Assembly (NCBI GenBank): GCA_016183815.1
Contig: JACPDW010000006.1
Coordinates: 1 to 64,000 of the forward strand
DNA: 64,000 nucleotides
Source of the DNA: Flavobacteriia bacterium
GTDB taxonomy: Bacteria; Bacteroidota; Bacteroidia; Flavobacteriales_D; Crocinitomicaceae
Direction: 5' to 3'
The position numbers and the translations under genes were made by a program. This document shows positions 19,626 to 28,633 of this stretch, piece after piece; position 1 is the stretch's first letter; each line of letters begins with the position of its first letter. The notes beneath the pieces were generated by a model that did not search any database, was not told the origin of the DNA, and saw only the letters and a list, made by a program, of their open reading frames with translations.

Positions 19626-20259
19626 GTTTGTATTATATTTAATTTTTATCTATCCTTTTTATTCAATAAGTCAATTTAAAGATTTGGCATTATGGATGGA
19701 ATTGGACTTAGAAAAAAAAATAAACACACAACATTCTATTCTATTTTCACAGAATTTAAGATTAAATGAAAATTTAAGTCAATTAACAACACATTTTTCT
19801 CAGCTAACTTATTGTTTTAAAAAAAAAGATTGGAAATTTAACACAAGCTATCGTTTCAGTGAAAAATTTAAATTCGATAATTCAATTAATTATAGGCATC
19901 GATTTATGTTGGATATTATTTACAGAAAAAAAATTCAAAATTTTTCACTTTCATTAAGAGAAAGAATTCAATATTCAAGTGAATATCCATTAGACAATTT
20001 CAGACGAAAATCAGTTCTAACTTCAAGGCATAGATTAGAGTTTTCTTACGATTTATTCTATTTCGATTTAGGTCTTTCTGGAGAATTTTTTTTAGAAAAA
20101 GCTTATGATTTAAATGAATACCGAACTATAATTTCTTTAAATAAAACATGGAACAAATATATTTCATCGGAATTATATTATGGTATTCATTTTGACCGTT
20201 CTTCCTCTGTTCCTAGTGATTTATATATCATCGGTTTAGGTTCTAAATATAGATTTTAA
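19618..20259 (+). CDS. DUF2490-like outer-membrane protein
   Basis: A 213-residue secreted protein with signal peptide (MNRFVLYLIFIYPFYSISQ) and an alternating, aromatic-rich beta pattern to the end (final residues GLGSKYRF), as expected of an outer-membrane barrel. The layout matches DUF2490 (LALWMELDLEKKI, FNTSYRFSEKF, HRLEFSYDLFYFDLGL). I start it at ATG 19618, which overlaps the DUF4956 stop by 8 nt (ATGAATAG) and gives a proper signal peptide; the longer frame from 19576 would add 14 residues that spoil it. It closes the five-gene overlapping group. Confidence 0.8.
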   Translation: MNRFVLYLIFIYPFYSISQFKDLALWMELDLEKKINTQHSILFSQNLRLNENLSQLTTHFSQLTYCFKKKDWKFNTSYRFSEKFKFDNSINYRHRFMLDIIYRKKIQNFSLSLRERIQYSSEYPLDNFRRKSVLTSRHRLEFSYDLFYFDLGLSGEFFLEKAYDLNEYRTIISLNKTWNKYISSELYYGIHFDRSSSVPSDLYIIGLGSKYRF

Positions 20260-20273
20260 GCAAAATATATTTT

Positions 20274-21215
20274 ATGTTTAAAGTAACTAATCTAAGCGTT
20301 GAAAGAAATAGACCAATTATAAATGATATTTCATTCTCAGTAAACAAAGGAAAATTATTATGTGTAGTTGGAAAAAGTGGAGTTGGAAAAAGTACACTTT
20401 TACATTGTTTAGCAGGTTTAATCCCACAGTCTCAAGGAACAATAGTACTTAATCATCAAAAACAAAATTTTTCTGATCAAGGATTGATTCCTGGTTATAA
20501 AGATGTTGTATTAATGAATCAAGATTTTGCATTAGACAACTATCATCTTGTGGAAGAAAATTTAAAAAATGCGTGTTCTCTACTACCAACTCCTATTCAA
20601 CAAGAATGGGTCAATGAATTGTTGACATTATTTGAGTTAAATCATTTAAAAAAAGAAAAAGCCATTCATTTGTCAGGTGGAGAACAGCAGCGACTTGCTT
20701 TTGCAGTAGCTTTAGCAAAAGAACCTTCAGTTTTGCTTTTAGACGAACCATTTTCAAATATGGATGTTCATCTTAAAGACAAAGTTATGAATTACCTTAT
20801 TTTATTAAAGAAAAGGCAAAAAACAGCAATAATTATGGTTACTCACAACGGACAAGAAGCTTTGAATATAAGTGATCATATTGTATTTTTGGAGAAGGGG
20901 AAAATGCAAAGATTTGCACAACCAAAAGAAGTTTATTTTTTTCCTTTTTCTTTTTATGAAGCTGTTTTTTTTGGAAAGATTAATGAGATAAAAATAAATA
21001 GGGAAAAACTTCTATTCAGACCGCAACAGTATGAAATAGAGGAAAATAAGAATGCTATATCTATAGAAATTCAATTTAAGAGGAAACATTTTTATGGTAT
21101 CTTTGAATTATATGAATATTCATACAAGAAGACTCCTATTTATTTATTACAAAAAAATGATGTAATTTTAGAAAAAATATTTGTAACTGCATCAAATGAA
21201 AAAAAATTGGAATAA
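20274..21215 (+). CDS. Orphan ABC transporter ATP-binding protein
   Basis: A 313-residue ABC ATPase. All motifs are intact: Walker A GKSGVGKSTLL, Q-loop MNQDFAL, signature LSGGEQQRLAFAVALA, Walker B VLLLDEPFSNMD and H-loop MVTHNGQEAL. About 75 residues follow the ATPase core, in the position of a TOBE-like regulatory domain of the PotA/FbpC import class. No permease or binding protein is nearby. It lies 14 nt after the DUF2490-like gene and overlaps the BrkB-like gene by 20 nt, so it may be part of one long transcript from 17342. Confidence 0.88.
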   Translation: MFKVTNLSVERNRPIINDISFSVNKGKLLCVVGKSGVGKSTLLHCLAGLIPQSQGTIVLNHQKQNFSDQGLIPGYKDVVLMNQDFALDNYHLVEENLKNACSLLPTPIQQEWVNELLTLFELNHLKKEKAIHLSGGEQQRLAFAVALAKEPSVLLLDEPFSNMDVHLKDKVMNYLILLKKRQKTAIIMVTHNGQEALNISDHIVFLEKGKMQRFAQPKEVYFFPFSFYEAVFFGKINEIKINREKLLFRPQQYEIEENKNAISIEIQFKRKHFYGIFELYEYSYKKTPIYLLQKNDVILEKIFVTASNEKKLE

Positions 21216-22071
21216 ATTCAAATTTCCAGTATTAAAACAAACCTTTATAGAATTTTTTAAAGAGAATAGTTTTGTTCATTGTGCTGCTTTTTCCTATTAT
21301 ACTGTTTTAACGATTGTACCAGTAATTTATTTAAGTTTTGTTTCATTTGGTAAAATTATTGGACAGCAATCTATGCTCAACATCATTCAAAATTTTTTAA
21401 AAGAAAATGTTGGTATTGAAGATGTTAGTGGTATTATGTCTTTTTTAGATGAAATTGATTTTGAAAAAGGGAATATTATTTTGGAAATTTTTGGGTTAAT
21501 TATGTTGCTATTTTCTGTTTCTGCATTGTTTAATACTTTAAGATTCAGTATTAACGAATTTCTAGATATTACAAAAGAATTTGAATCGAAAAAAAAAGCT
21601 TTTTTAGCCGGATTAAAAGCACGTTTAATTTCTGTCTCGTTGATGAGTTTTTTTGGATTGGTGGTGATTTTAACTTATTTCGTTCAAACAGTCATGATTT
21701 CAATTGGAAAAATTATTTTTTCAGATTTCAATGAGTTTCAACAAATATTGTATGTAATAATTGAACACAGCATTTCCATCACATCAAATATTATTATTTT
21801 TTTATTGATATTCAAATATTTACACGATGCTAAAGTTCCTTGGACTTTTGCATTAAGAGCTTCTGTATTCACTTCAATTTTTTTATATTTCGGACAATTA
21901 GGAATCAAGTATTATATCAGTCATTATTTTTTCGCTAGAAATGGTGGAGTAGCTGGAAGTATATTTATTATTCTAATTTGGATGTATTATTCTTCTCATA
22001 TAATTTTCGTTGGTGCTAAATATTTAAAAGTTTTTGCAGATTTTAAAAACAAAAGTTTAAAAGTTGATTAA
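21196..22071 (+). CDS. YihY/BrkB family membrane protein
   Basis: A 291-residue inner-membrane protein of the YihY family (once misnamed RNase BN). Family marks are HCAAFSYYTVLTIVPVIYLS after the N-terminal amphipathic part, six predicted helices, and the C-terminal GGVAGSIFIILIWMYYSSHIIFVGAKY. Function is unsettled. It overlaps the ABC ATPase gene by 20 nt and is followed 9 nt later by lhgO, so all three are probably co-transcribed. There is no known functional link between them. Confidence 0.92.
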   Translation: MKKNWNKFKFPVLKQTFIEFFKENSFVHCAAFSYYTVLTIVPVIYLSFVSFGKIIGQQSMLNIIQNFLKENVGIEDVSGIMSFLDEIDFEKGNIILEIFGLIMLLFSVSALFNTLRFSINEFLDITKEFESKKKAFLAGLKARLISVSLMSFFGLVVILTYFVQTVMISIGKIIFSDFNEFQQILYVIIEHSISITSNIIIFLLIFKYLHDAKVPWTFALRASVFTSIFLYFGQLGIKYYISHYFFARNGGVAGSIFIILIWMYYSSHIIFVGAKYLKVFADFKNKSLKVD

Positions 22072-22080
22072 TTTTACCAT

Positions 22081-23289
22081 ATGAAATACGACATTGCAAT
22101 AATTGGAGGTGGAATTGTTGGTGCAGCAACCTTTTATAAATTACAAAAAAAATATCCAAAATTAAACATAGTTTTAATTGAAAAAGAAAAACATTTAGCA
22201 GATCACCAAACAGGAAACAATTCTGGAGTTTTGCATTCTGGTTTATATTATACTCCTGGTTCATTAAAAGCTAAAAATTGTGTCGAAGGACGAAAAGAAA
22301 TAGTTGCCTTTGCAAAAGAAAATAATATAGCCCACGAAGTATGCGGAAAAGTTGTTGTCGCTACCAATGAAAACGAGTTACCATTCATGGAAAAAATAAT
22401 CCAAAATGGAATTGCAAATGGAATTGAAGGAATTAAAAAAATTGATTCTTATCAAATTCAAGAACTTGAGCCTTTTGTAAAAGGAATTGCAGGAATTTGG
22501 GTTCCAGAAACTGGAATTATTGATTTTAGAGCTGCTACCGAAAAAATGGTTGAATTGGCTTTAAATACTAATACAGAGAGTAAACTTTTATTAGAACATG
22601 AAGTTTTAAGTATTTCAAAAGATAAAGTTTTTTCATTAATTAAAACCAATAAAAGTACTATTGAAGCTAAATACCTTATTTTTTGTGCTGGTTTACAAGC
22701 CGATCGTTTAGCAAAAAAAGACGGTATTCAACTAAAAGAAAAAGTAGTTGGTTTTAGAGGTGATTATTACGAATTGACAGATCAAGCCAAACATAAGGTT
22801 AAAAACTTAATTTATCCTGTTCCAAACCCAGATTTTCCGTTTTTAGGTGTTCATTTTACTAGAATGACCAATGGCGACATCGAATGTGGACCAAATGCAG
22901 TATTCACTTTTAAAAGAGAGGGTTATAAAAAAACAGATTTTTCTTTCACAGATACTTGGGACGCTTTGACTTATAAAGGCACTTGGAAATTGTTCTTCAA
23001 AAACATGAAGTTTGGTATTGATGAGTACAGAAGGGCTTTTTCAAAAAAATTATTTTTAAAAACCTTACAAGGACTTATCCCCGATTTAACAATGGAAGAC
23101 ATCAAACCAGGAAGAGCAGGTGTTAGAGCACTTTTATTAAGAGAAGATGGAGATACAAGAGATGATTTTCGTATCGAATATCAAGGAAATTCTATTCATG
23201 TACTCAACGCCCCCTCCCCTGCTGCAACTGCTTCATTATCAATAGGAAATTACATTTGTGAAGAAGCAGAAAAACATTTTGGTCTTTAG
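22081..23289 (+). CDS. lhgO: L-2-hydroxyglutarate oxidase
   Basis: A 402-residue FAD-dependent oxidoreductase of the DAO superfamily. It has the dinucleotide-binding loop IIGGGIVGAAT at the N-terminus, a conserved region with NSGVLHSGLYYTPGSLKAK and CVEGRKE, and a C-terminal GRAGVRALLLREDGD plus NAPSPAATASLSIG. This combination and length are those of LhgO/YgaF, which oxidises L-2-hydroxyglutarate to 2-oxoglutarate and feeds electrons to the respiratory chain. It lies 9 nt after the BrkB-like gene. Confidence 0.94.
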   Translation: MKYDIAIIGGGIVGAATFYKLQKKYPKLNIVLIEKEKHLADHQTGNNSGVLHSGLYYTPGSLKAKNCVEGRKEIVAFAKENNIAHEVCGKVVVATNENELPFMEKIIQNGIANGIEGIKKIDSYQIQELEPFVKGIAGIWVPETGIIDFRAATEKMVELALNTNTESKLLLEHEVLSISKDKVFSLIKTNKSTIEAKYLIFCAGLQADRLAKKDGIQLKEKVVGFRGDYYELTDQAKHKVKNLIYPVPNPDFPFLGVHFTRMTNGDIECGPNAVFTFKREGYKKTDFSFTDTWDALTYKGTWKLFFKNMKFGIDEYRRAFSKKLFLKTLQGLIPDLTMEDIKPGRAGVRALLLREDGDTRDDFRIEYQGNSIHVLNAPSPAATASLSIGNYICEEAEKHFGL

Positions 23290-23332
23290 TTTTTTTTAGA
23301 CATTTCTAAATATAGGGTTAAATTTATTGCTT

Positions 23333-24697
23333 ATGAAATGTGTTTTTTTCCTATTTTTTCCATTCGTTTTATTTTGTCAGAATGAAGCCAGTACTTTATT
23401 TTTTGGAAATGCATTAATTGATTTTAAAAGCATTCCTCCTTCAGTAGTTTATCCGCTTGAAATGAACACTTTAGAGTGTGCTACCTCAATTTGTTCACAA
23501 AATGGAGAAATTCTATTTTACTCCAATGGTGGAAAAAGCCCTACATCAAATATTTTTGGTGGAATTTGGAATAAAAATAATCAAATAATGGAGAATGGAG
23601 TACTTGGAACCGATTCAAGTGGTTGTACCAGTTCTTTTCAAGGAGCTATTATTGTGCCTTTTCCATCAAGTTTAAAAAAATCCAACGTCGGTTTATATTA
23701 TTTGTTTACTAAAGACTGTATAGAAAGTTCATTTTCAAATAACCAATATAATTCTTATTTAAATTATTCTATTATTGATATGAATGAAAACAATGGATTA
23801 GGCAAAGTAATTCAAAAAAACACTCCTCTTATTCCCTATTCTGTTGCTGATATGCATTCTACAAGTTATGAACCAGTTACAGCTATTTTACATGGAAATA
23901 ATACAGATTATTGGTTGTTTTCATATACAATTGACTCACTTTATCGTTTATTGATAACAGAAAATGGAATTGAAGGTTTTAAAACTTTAGTAAAAGATAA
24001 AGGAAGGATAACTATTTCTCCTAATCGATTGTTTCTATGTACGGACAATAATAAAATATATCATTTTAACCCTAATACTGGAGAAATTGAATTTATAACC
24101 AACACTGGTGCTTTAAATTCACTTACTTTTTCACCTGATGGAACAAAACTTTACGGAATTGAAGATTCAAAACTCTATCAATGCGATTTAAATCAAACCA
24201 ATTTTTTGGAAAGTAAAACATATCTTGCAAATACTAATTGTGAATTATTTCTTGCACCAAATAATATAATTTACTTATATTATGAAGAAGCAAATAATTT
24301 TTTGGGTGAAATTAGATGTCCAAATGAAATTGGAGCAACTTGTGAATTTTCATTTACCAACACTTTACTGCCAAATGTAAGTTTGTTCGCCTATTCTAAT
24401 GTCATGTCGCATTATTTATATTATCAAGGTAATTGTGTTGCAAATATTATAGAAAACTCGTTAGAAACAAAAATTATTATTTCACCAAACCCATCTTACA
24501 ATTTAATTTTGGTTGAAAGTGAAGAGGAACTTTTCGGAATTGATATTGTTGATTGTTTAGGGAATTTGATTTTTAGTGAAAAAATCCATGAATACAATTA
24601 CACAATAAACACTTCTAATATAAGAAATGGAGTTTATTTTATAAAATGTTTTACAAAAAACGATAATATAGTCATGAAAATTGAAATTGAAAAATAG
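23333..24697 (+). CDS. Secreted protein with T9SS type A sorting domain
   Basis: A 454-residue secreted protein. A signal peptide (MKCVFFLFFPFVLFCQ) is followed by a beta-propeller-like region: ISPNRLFLCTDNNKIYHF and LTFSPDGTKLYGIEDSKLYQ look like blades. The C-terminal 75 residues form a type IX sorting domain (IIISPNPSYNLILVE, then NGVYFIKCF). It should be exported across the outer membrane by the type IX system. Start is ATG 23333; a TTG six bases upstream is unneeded. It converges with the PpiD-like gene, 5 nt apart. Confidence 0.88.
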   Translation: MKCVFFLFFPFVLFCQNEASTLFFGNALIDFKSIPPSVVYPLEMNTLECATSICSQNGEILFYSNGGKSPTSNIFGGIWNKNNQIMENGVLGTDSSGCTSSFQGAIIVPFPSSLKKSNVGLYYLFTKDCIESSFSNNQYNSYLNYSIIDMNENNGLGKVIQKNTPLIPYSVADMHSTSYEPVTAILHGNNTDYWLFSYTIDSLYRLLITENGIEGFKTLVKDKGRITISPNRLFLCTDNNKIYHFNPNTGEIEFITNTGALNSLTFSPDGTKLYGIEDSKLYQCDLNQTNFLESKTYLANTNCELFLAPNNIIYLYYEEANNFLGEIRCPNEIGATCEFSFTNTLLPNVSLFAYSNVMSHYLYYQGNCVANIIENSLETKIIISPNPSYNLILVESEEELFGIDIVDCLGNLIFSEKIHEYNYTINTSNIRNGVYFIKCFTKNDNIVMKIEIEK

Positions 24698-24702
24698 AAT
24701 TT

Positions 24703-26910
24703 TTACAATTCTCTTTTTATTCCTAAATAAGCAAATCTTCTATTATCAACAACTTCAGCTAATTTTTTTAATGCTTGTTTTGCATTATTATCATTTTGTG
24801 CTTTTATGCTATTTAGTAGTTGTTCTTTTTCTACATTATAGTTTGAAGCCACTGGAGCTTTCACCGATTTAGTTAATTGAATAACATATACTCCTTGTTC
24901 ACCTTTTAAAGGAATAGTAACTTGACCATTTTTCAAACCTGAAAACAAAGAACCTACTATTTCTGGTTCGTAGCCTCCGTTTGGAATTTGAGGGTTAGCA
25001 AAAGTGACTTCTGCTTTATTTACTGTTGTATTCAATCGTTTAGAAAGTTTATCTAAATTTCTTTCATTTAGCATCATTGTAATGAAACGTTTAGCTTTTC
25101 TTTCTTTTACTACTTCTGCTTTCATTCTATCGTAAACATCTTCATATTTTGGAACACCTTTTTCACGAATAGAACTCACCATTGCTATAATAAATCTTTT
25201 TTGATCTTTAATTGGTGCCGAACAAAGAGTACCAATTTCAGCATTCTCATCGTAAGCTAATTTGAAAATTTTGTCTTCAGCAAATTTGGTTTCAAAACCA
25301 TTTAATTTTGGATTTTCTTCAAAAATTCGAGCTGGTCGTACAAAAAATCCTTCTTTTTTAGCAAGTGTATCAAAAAGAGCTAATTTTTCCATAACAGATG
25401 ATTTTCTTGAAATCTTTTCATCTAATTTGTACAACAATTCATGTGCTTTATCACTAATCATTGTTTCGGTTTCTTGACTTGCAGTAATTGTTTTTTCAAT
25501 AACTGCTAACAATGGGAATTTAACTTCTTTTCTATCTAATACTTCGATGATATGTACTCCAAAATCAGTTTGAACTGATCCAATTTTTCCTATCGGTTCT
25601 GTAGTTGAAAATTTTGAAAATTCAGGAACCATTTCACCATCTATAAAATCCTCATATACACCTCCTTTGTCAACAGAACCTGGATCTTTTGAATATTTTT
25701 TTACATATTCTTCAAAGTTGTCTTTATTTAATGATTTCATCAAACTATCAGCTAATTTTTGAGCTTCAGTCATCTTAACTTTATCGTCTTTTGGAACAGA
25801 CAATAAGATATGACGAACTTTACATAATTTTGTATTGAAATCCAATACTTTAGCCATACGTGTTTTTCCTTTGTCGTCATATGGACCAATGATATCACCA
25901 ATATTTGCCATTTTAAATACAGTATCCATAGCTAATGGAATTGTTAAACCTTTTTTTGCTTTAGGGTCATTTTCAGGTCTAAATGCCAATCCTTTTTGAG
26001 AACTAAAAAATTTAAAATCACTATTCGATAAAACAAACAAACTGTCTTCTTTGGTATTAACAAATTCATTTTTTAATTTAGCCATTAACAGATTAAAATT
26101 CGTACTGTCTTTTTTGCTTGGTTGTATCAGGATGTCAAAAAACTTCACATCACGACCAGCTGTTGATTCATATTTTTTTTCATTTTTATGTTCCTCATAA
26201 AACTTTTTGACCATTTCATCGTTCACTTTTATTTCATTATCAGGAATTTCTGAATATCTTTTTACAACAAATGAGATATTTTTCATTTCTTTTTGAGCAA
26301 GATATTCGTTTTTAGCTTCAAGTTCTGTTACATATAGACCTTGAGAAAGTAATTGAAAATATTTTTCGTTTTTTCTTGATTCTTTTAACTGTAGTTTATT
26401 GTTTGCCCAAGATTGAGAAGTTTTTGGATCACTTGAGTTTTCCATTTCTTCTATTCTTTTTTCAAGTAAACGTGGACTAAATTGACCAGTTAATGAATCA
26501 ATAAAATTTTGAGCTAAATCTGGTAATACAGAAAACCCATCTAATCCATATAAATAGGATTCAAGTTCTTTGTCACTACAATCGATACCTAAAGCATCAA
26601 ATTCTTTTTGTAAATAGATTCCTTCCGTAATCATGCTCCAGGCTCTGTCAGCCGAATTGTCTTGATCACGTTGAGTATATTCTTTTTGTTGCTGTTGTGC
26701 TTGTTGCTGATCCATCATCATACTATTGTCAACGGCAGCTCTATACTTATTTTCATCAACTTTTTCACCATAAACGGTTCCTATTCCTAAGGTGTCAGAA
26801 TAAGATCCAAACATAGAATCCCATCCACCCATTATGAAAGCTAACATAGCTACACCTACTACAATCAATAATAATCCTGATTTTTCTCTGATTTTACCAA
26901 TTATTGCCAT
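24703..26910 (-). CDS. PpiD-like periplasmic peptidyl-prolyl isomerase/chaperone
   Basis: A 735-residue protein anchored by one N-terminal membrane segment (about 12-32: GLLLIVVGVAMLAFIMGGW). A SurA/PpiD-type chaperone N-domain includes a Gln-rich patch (DQQQAQQQQKEY). A PpiC/parvulin domain at about 360-470 has CKVRHILLSVPK, YSKDPGSVDKGGVYEDF and FGVHIIEV, and a second, degenerate parvulin-like region follows. It probably helps fold exported proteins leaving the Sec channel. A TATATTCG element (one mismatch to TAnnTTTG) lies at 26951-26944 upstream. Confidence 0.92.
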   Translation of the reverse strand: MAIIGKIREKSGLLLIVVGVAMLAFIMGGWDSMFGSYSDTLGIGTVYGEKVDENKYRAAVDNSMMMDQQQAQQQQKEYTQRDQDNSADRAWSMITEGIYLQKEFDALGIDCSDKELESYLYGLDGFSVLPDLAQNFIDSLTGQFSPRLLEKRIEEMENSSDPKTSQSWANNKLQLKESRKNEKYFQLLSQGLYVTELEAKNEYLAQKEMKNISFVVKRYSEIPDNEIKVNDEMVKKFYEEHKNEKKYESTAGRDVKFFDILIQPSKKDSTNFNLLMAKLKNEFVNTKEDSLFVLSNSDFKFFSSQKGLAFRPENDPKAKKGLTIPLAMDTVFKMANIGDIIGPYDDKGKTRMAKVLDFNTKLCKVRHILLSVPKDDKVKMTEAQKLADSLMKSLNKDNFEEYVKKYSKDPGSVDKGGVYEDFIDGEMVPEFSKFSTTEPIGKIGSVQTDFGVHIIEVLDRKEVKFPLLAVIEKTITASQETETMISDKAHELLYKLDEKISRKSSVMEKLALFDTLAKKEGFFVRPARIFEENPKLNGFETKFAEDKIFKLAYDENAEIGTLCSAPIKDQKRFIIAMVSSIREKGVPKYEDVYDRMKAEVVKERKAKRFITMMLNERNLDKLSKRLNTTVNKAEVTFANPQIPNGGYEPEIVGSLFSGLKNGQVTIPLKGEQGVYVIQLTKSVKAPVASNYNVEKEQLLNSIKAQNDNNAKQALKKLAEVVDNRRFAYLGIKREL

Positions 26911-26999
26911 ACACTTTTATCTAAAAAATTTTATTTAAGGGTGCGAATATAGTTAATTTACATGAAATAACAAAAACTCATTTTTTTTTTGTAACCTTT

Positions 27000-27091
27000 T
27001 TTTAAATCTGCCGTTAAAGGAGATAGGATCGATATATTAACATCTACAGGTTAATATTAAAGGGGTAAAGCGAAAGTTTTACCCTTTTTTT
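27000..27091 (+). ncRNA. Candidate small RNA or structured leader before mnmA
   Basis: The 226-nt divergent gap between the PpiD-like gene and mnmA contains two stacked hairpins. The first has perfect 8-bp arms, ATATTAAC (27034-27041) and GTTAATAT (27050-27057), around an 8-nt loop. The second is an intrinsic terminator (27063-27091). No gene lies upstream on this strand to need a terminator, and mnmA has its own promoter element at 27124. So this is either a short independent RNA of about 90 nt or a leader. No upstream TAnnTTTG was found, and I could not match it to a named family. Confidence 0.4.
27063..27091 (+). terminator. Intrinsic terminator
   Basis: GGGTAAA (27063-27069) pairs with TTTACCC (27078-27084) around an 8-nt loop and is followed at once by seven T residues. 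The T-tract is on the plus strand only, so it ends plus-strand transcription just before the mnmA promoter. Confidence 0.75.
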
Positions 27092-27123
27092 ATTTTTATA
27101 TAACTCAAATTTTTTGTTATGCT

Positions 27124-27131
27124 TAACTTTG
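27124..27131 (+). promoter_or_regulatory. -7 element before mnmA
   Basis: TAACTTTG is a full TAnnTTTG match ending 5 nt before the ATG at 27137. The frame could be read back to 27119, but that start would sit upstream of or inside the promoter, so the shorter protein is right. The predicted leader is very short. Confidence 0.6.
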
Positions 27132-27136
27132 CATCA

Positions 27137-28318
27137 ATGAAACAAAGAGTGGTTGTTGGAATGTCAGGAGGTGTGGATTCATCTGTAGCCGCCTACCTTT
27201 TAAAAGAACAAGGTTACGAAGTGGTTGGAATGTTTATGAAAAATTGGCATGACGAAAGTGTTACATTGTCTGACGAATGTCCATGGATTGAAGACTCTAA
27301 CGATGCAATGTTGGTAGCAGAGCAATTGGAAATTCCTTTCCATGTAATAGACTTAAGCACAGATTATAAAAATAGAATTGTTGACTATATGTTTGCTGAA
27401 TATCAAGCAGGTAGAACACCTAATCCTGATGTTTTGTGTAATAGAGAAATTAAATTTGATGTTTTTTTAAAAGCAGCCAAAAATTTAGGTGCTGAATTTG
27501 TTGCAACCGGGCATTATTGTAGAAAAAAAGTTGATTCACATGGATTTTTTCATCTTTTTAGTGGATTAGATAAAAATAAAGATCAATCCTATTTTTTGTG
27601 TCAACTAAATCAATACCAACTCTCCAAAGCGTTATTCCCTATTGGTGAACTACAAAAAAATGAAGTTCGAGCGATTGCTGAAAAAGAAAATTTGGTGACA
27701 GCACAAAAAAAAGATTCACAAGGATTATGTTTTGTTGGAAAGATTAGTTTGCCACTATTTTTGCAACAAAAACTAAAAATAAAAGTGGGAAAAGTTATTG
27801 AAATCCCCTCTGACCATAATCTTTTATTGGCATACTCTCAAATTCCAGTTGATTTATCCAATGTACATAAACTTTCCAATAGATTTCAATTTGTTGAAAA
27901 CGATGGAATTGAAGTAACACAACATCAAGGAGCTCATTTTTATACCATTGGACAAAGGAAAGGTCTGCATATTGGGGGAAGACCTCTACCCTCTTTTGTT
28001 ATTGAGACAGATATTAATCAAAATATTGTTTATAGTGGACAAGGAGAAAATCATCCAGCATTGAATAAATGGGCTTTAAGAATTAAAAAGAACGATGTCC
28101 ATTGGATAATTCCTGATAATACAATAAAAGAAAATGAAACTTTAGAAGTGTACTGTAGAATACGATATAGACAAGCTTTACAAAAAGCTACTCTTTTTTT
28201 AAATTCTGATTTTTTATACGTTTTATTTAAAGAAAAACAAAAAGGAGTTAGTCCTGGTCAATTTGCTTGTTTTTATTTAGATGAGGAATTAATCGGATCA
28301 GGTATTATTGAATCTTGA
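27137..28318 (+). CDS. mnmA: tRNA 2-thiouridine(34) synthase MnmA
   Basis: A 393-residue enzyme that thiolates U34 of tRNA-Lys, Glu and Gln. It has the PP-loop GMSGGVDSSVAAYLL at residues 8-22 and the two catalytic cysteines, in NPDVLCNREIKF and in KDSQGLCFVGK. The conserved GHYCR, KDQSYFLCQL and HQGAHFYTIGQRKG blocks are also present. Length is slightly above the usual 360-370 because of an insert around KVIEIPSDHNLLLAYSQIP, which I think is common in Bacteroidota members. Start taken at ATG 27137. Confidence 0.96.
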   Translation: MKQRVVVGMSGGVDSSVAAYLLKEQGYEVVGMFMKNWHDESVTLSDECPWIEDSNDAMLVAEQLEIPFHVIDLSTDYKNRIVDYMFAEYQAGRTPNPDVLCNREIKFDVFLKAAKNLGAEFVATGHYCRKKVDSHGFFHLFSGLDKNKDQSYFLCQLNQYQLSKALFPIGELQKNEVRAIAEKENLVTAQKKDSQGLCFVGKISLPLFLQQKLKIKVGKVIEIPSDHNLLLAYSQIPVDLSNVHKLSNRFQFVENDGIEVTQHQGAHFYTIGQRKGLHIGGRPLPSFVIETDINQNIVYSGQGENHPALNKWALRIKKNDVHWIIPDNTIKENETLEVYCRIRYRQALQKATLFLNSDFLYVLFKEKQKGVSPGQFACFYLDEELIGSGIIES

Positions 28319-28633
28319 ATCTTTTTATAACTTCGATTGACTATTTGTTTATATGAAAGTATTAATTTACTTTTAATTATAATTAAAGAAGGAATTAAAG
28401 AAAATGTGCTGAATTTCTTTACACTAGATTGTTATGTACAATAAAGTATCATTATCTGTTTGTCCACTTTTTCTTATAAAGATAATTTTTAATAGATTTT
28501 GAATTAAAAAATCTAACTAATTTTTTTATCAAATAAAAAAAGTTCATTTCTTTCTAAGTCATTCCAAAAATTTATTGCTTTTTAATGTTATTTTTGTTTT
28601 TACAATTATTTTACTCGTTTTCAAAAATATTAA
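28319..28633 (+). other. 315-nt gap before the restriction island
   Basis: AT-rich stretch with no convincing ORF, tRNA or strong hairpin. Near its right end, TATTTTTG at 28589-28596 matches the -7 element and probably drives the restriction-modification gene (ATG 28634). This is the left edge of the accessory island. I see no integrase, inverted repeat or tRNA here that would explain insertion. Confidence 0.5.

Noticed and set aside
24696-24712. AGAATT/AATTCT hairpin between the T9SS gene and the PpiD-like gene
   Set aside because: Only 6 bp of A/T-rich stem, overlapping both stops; too weak to call a terminator.
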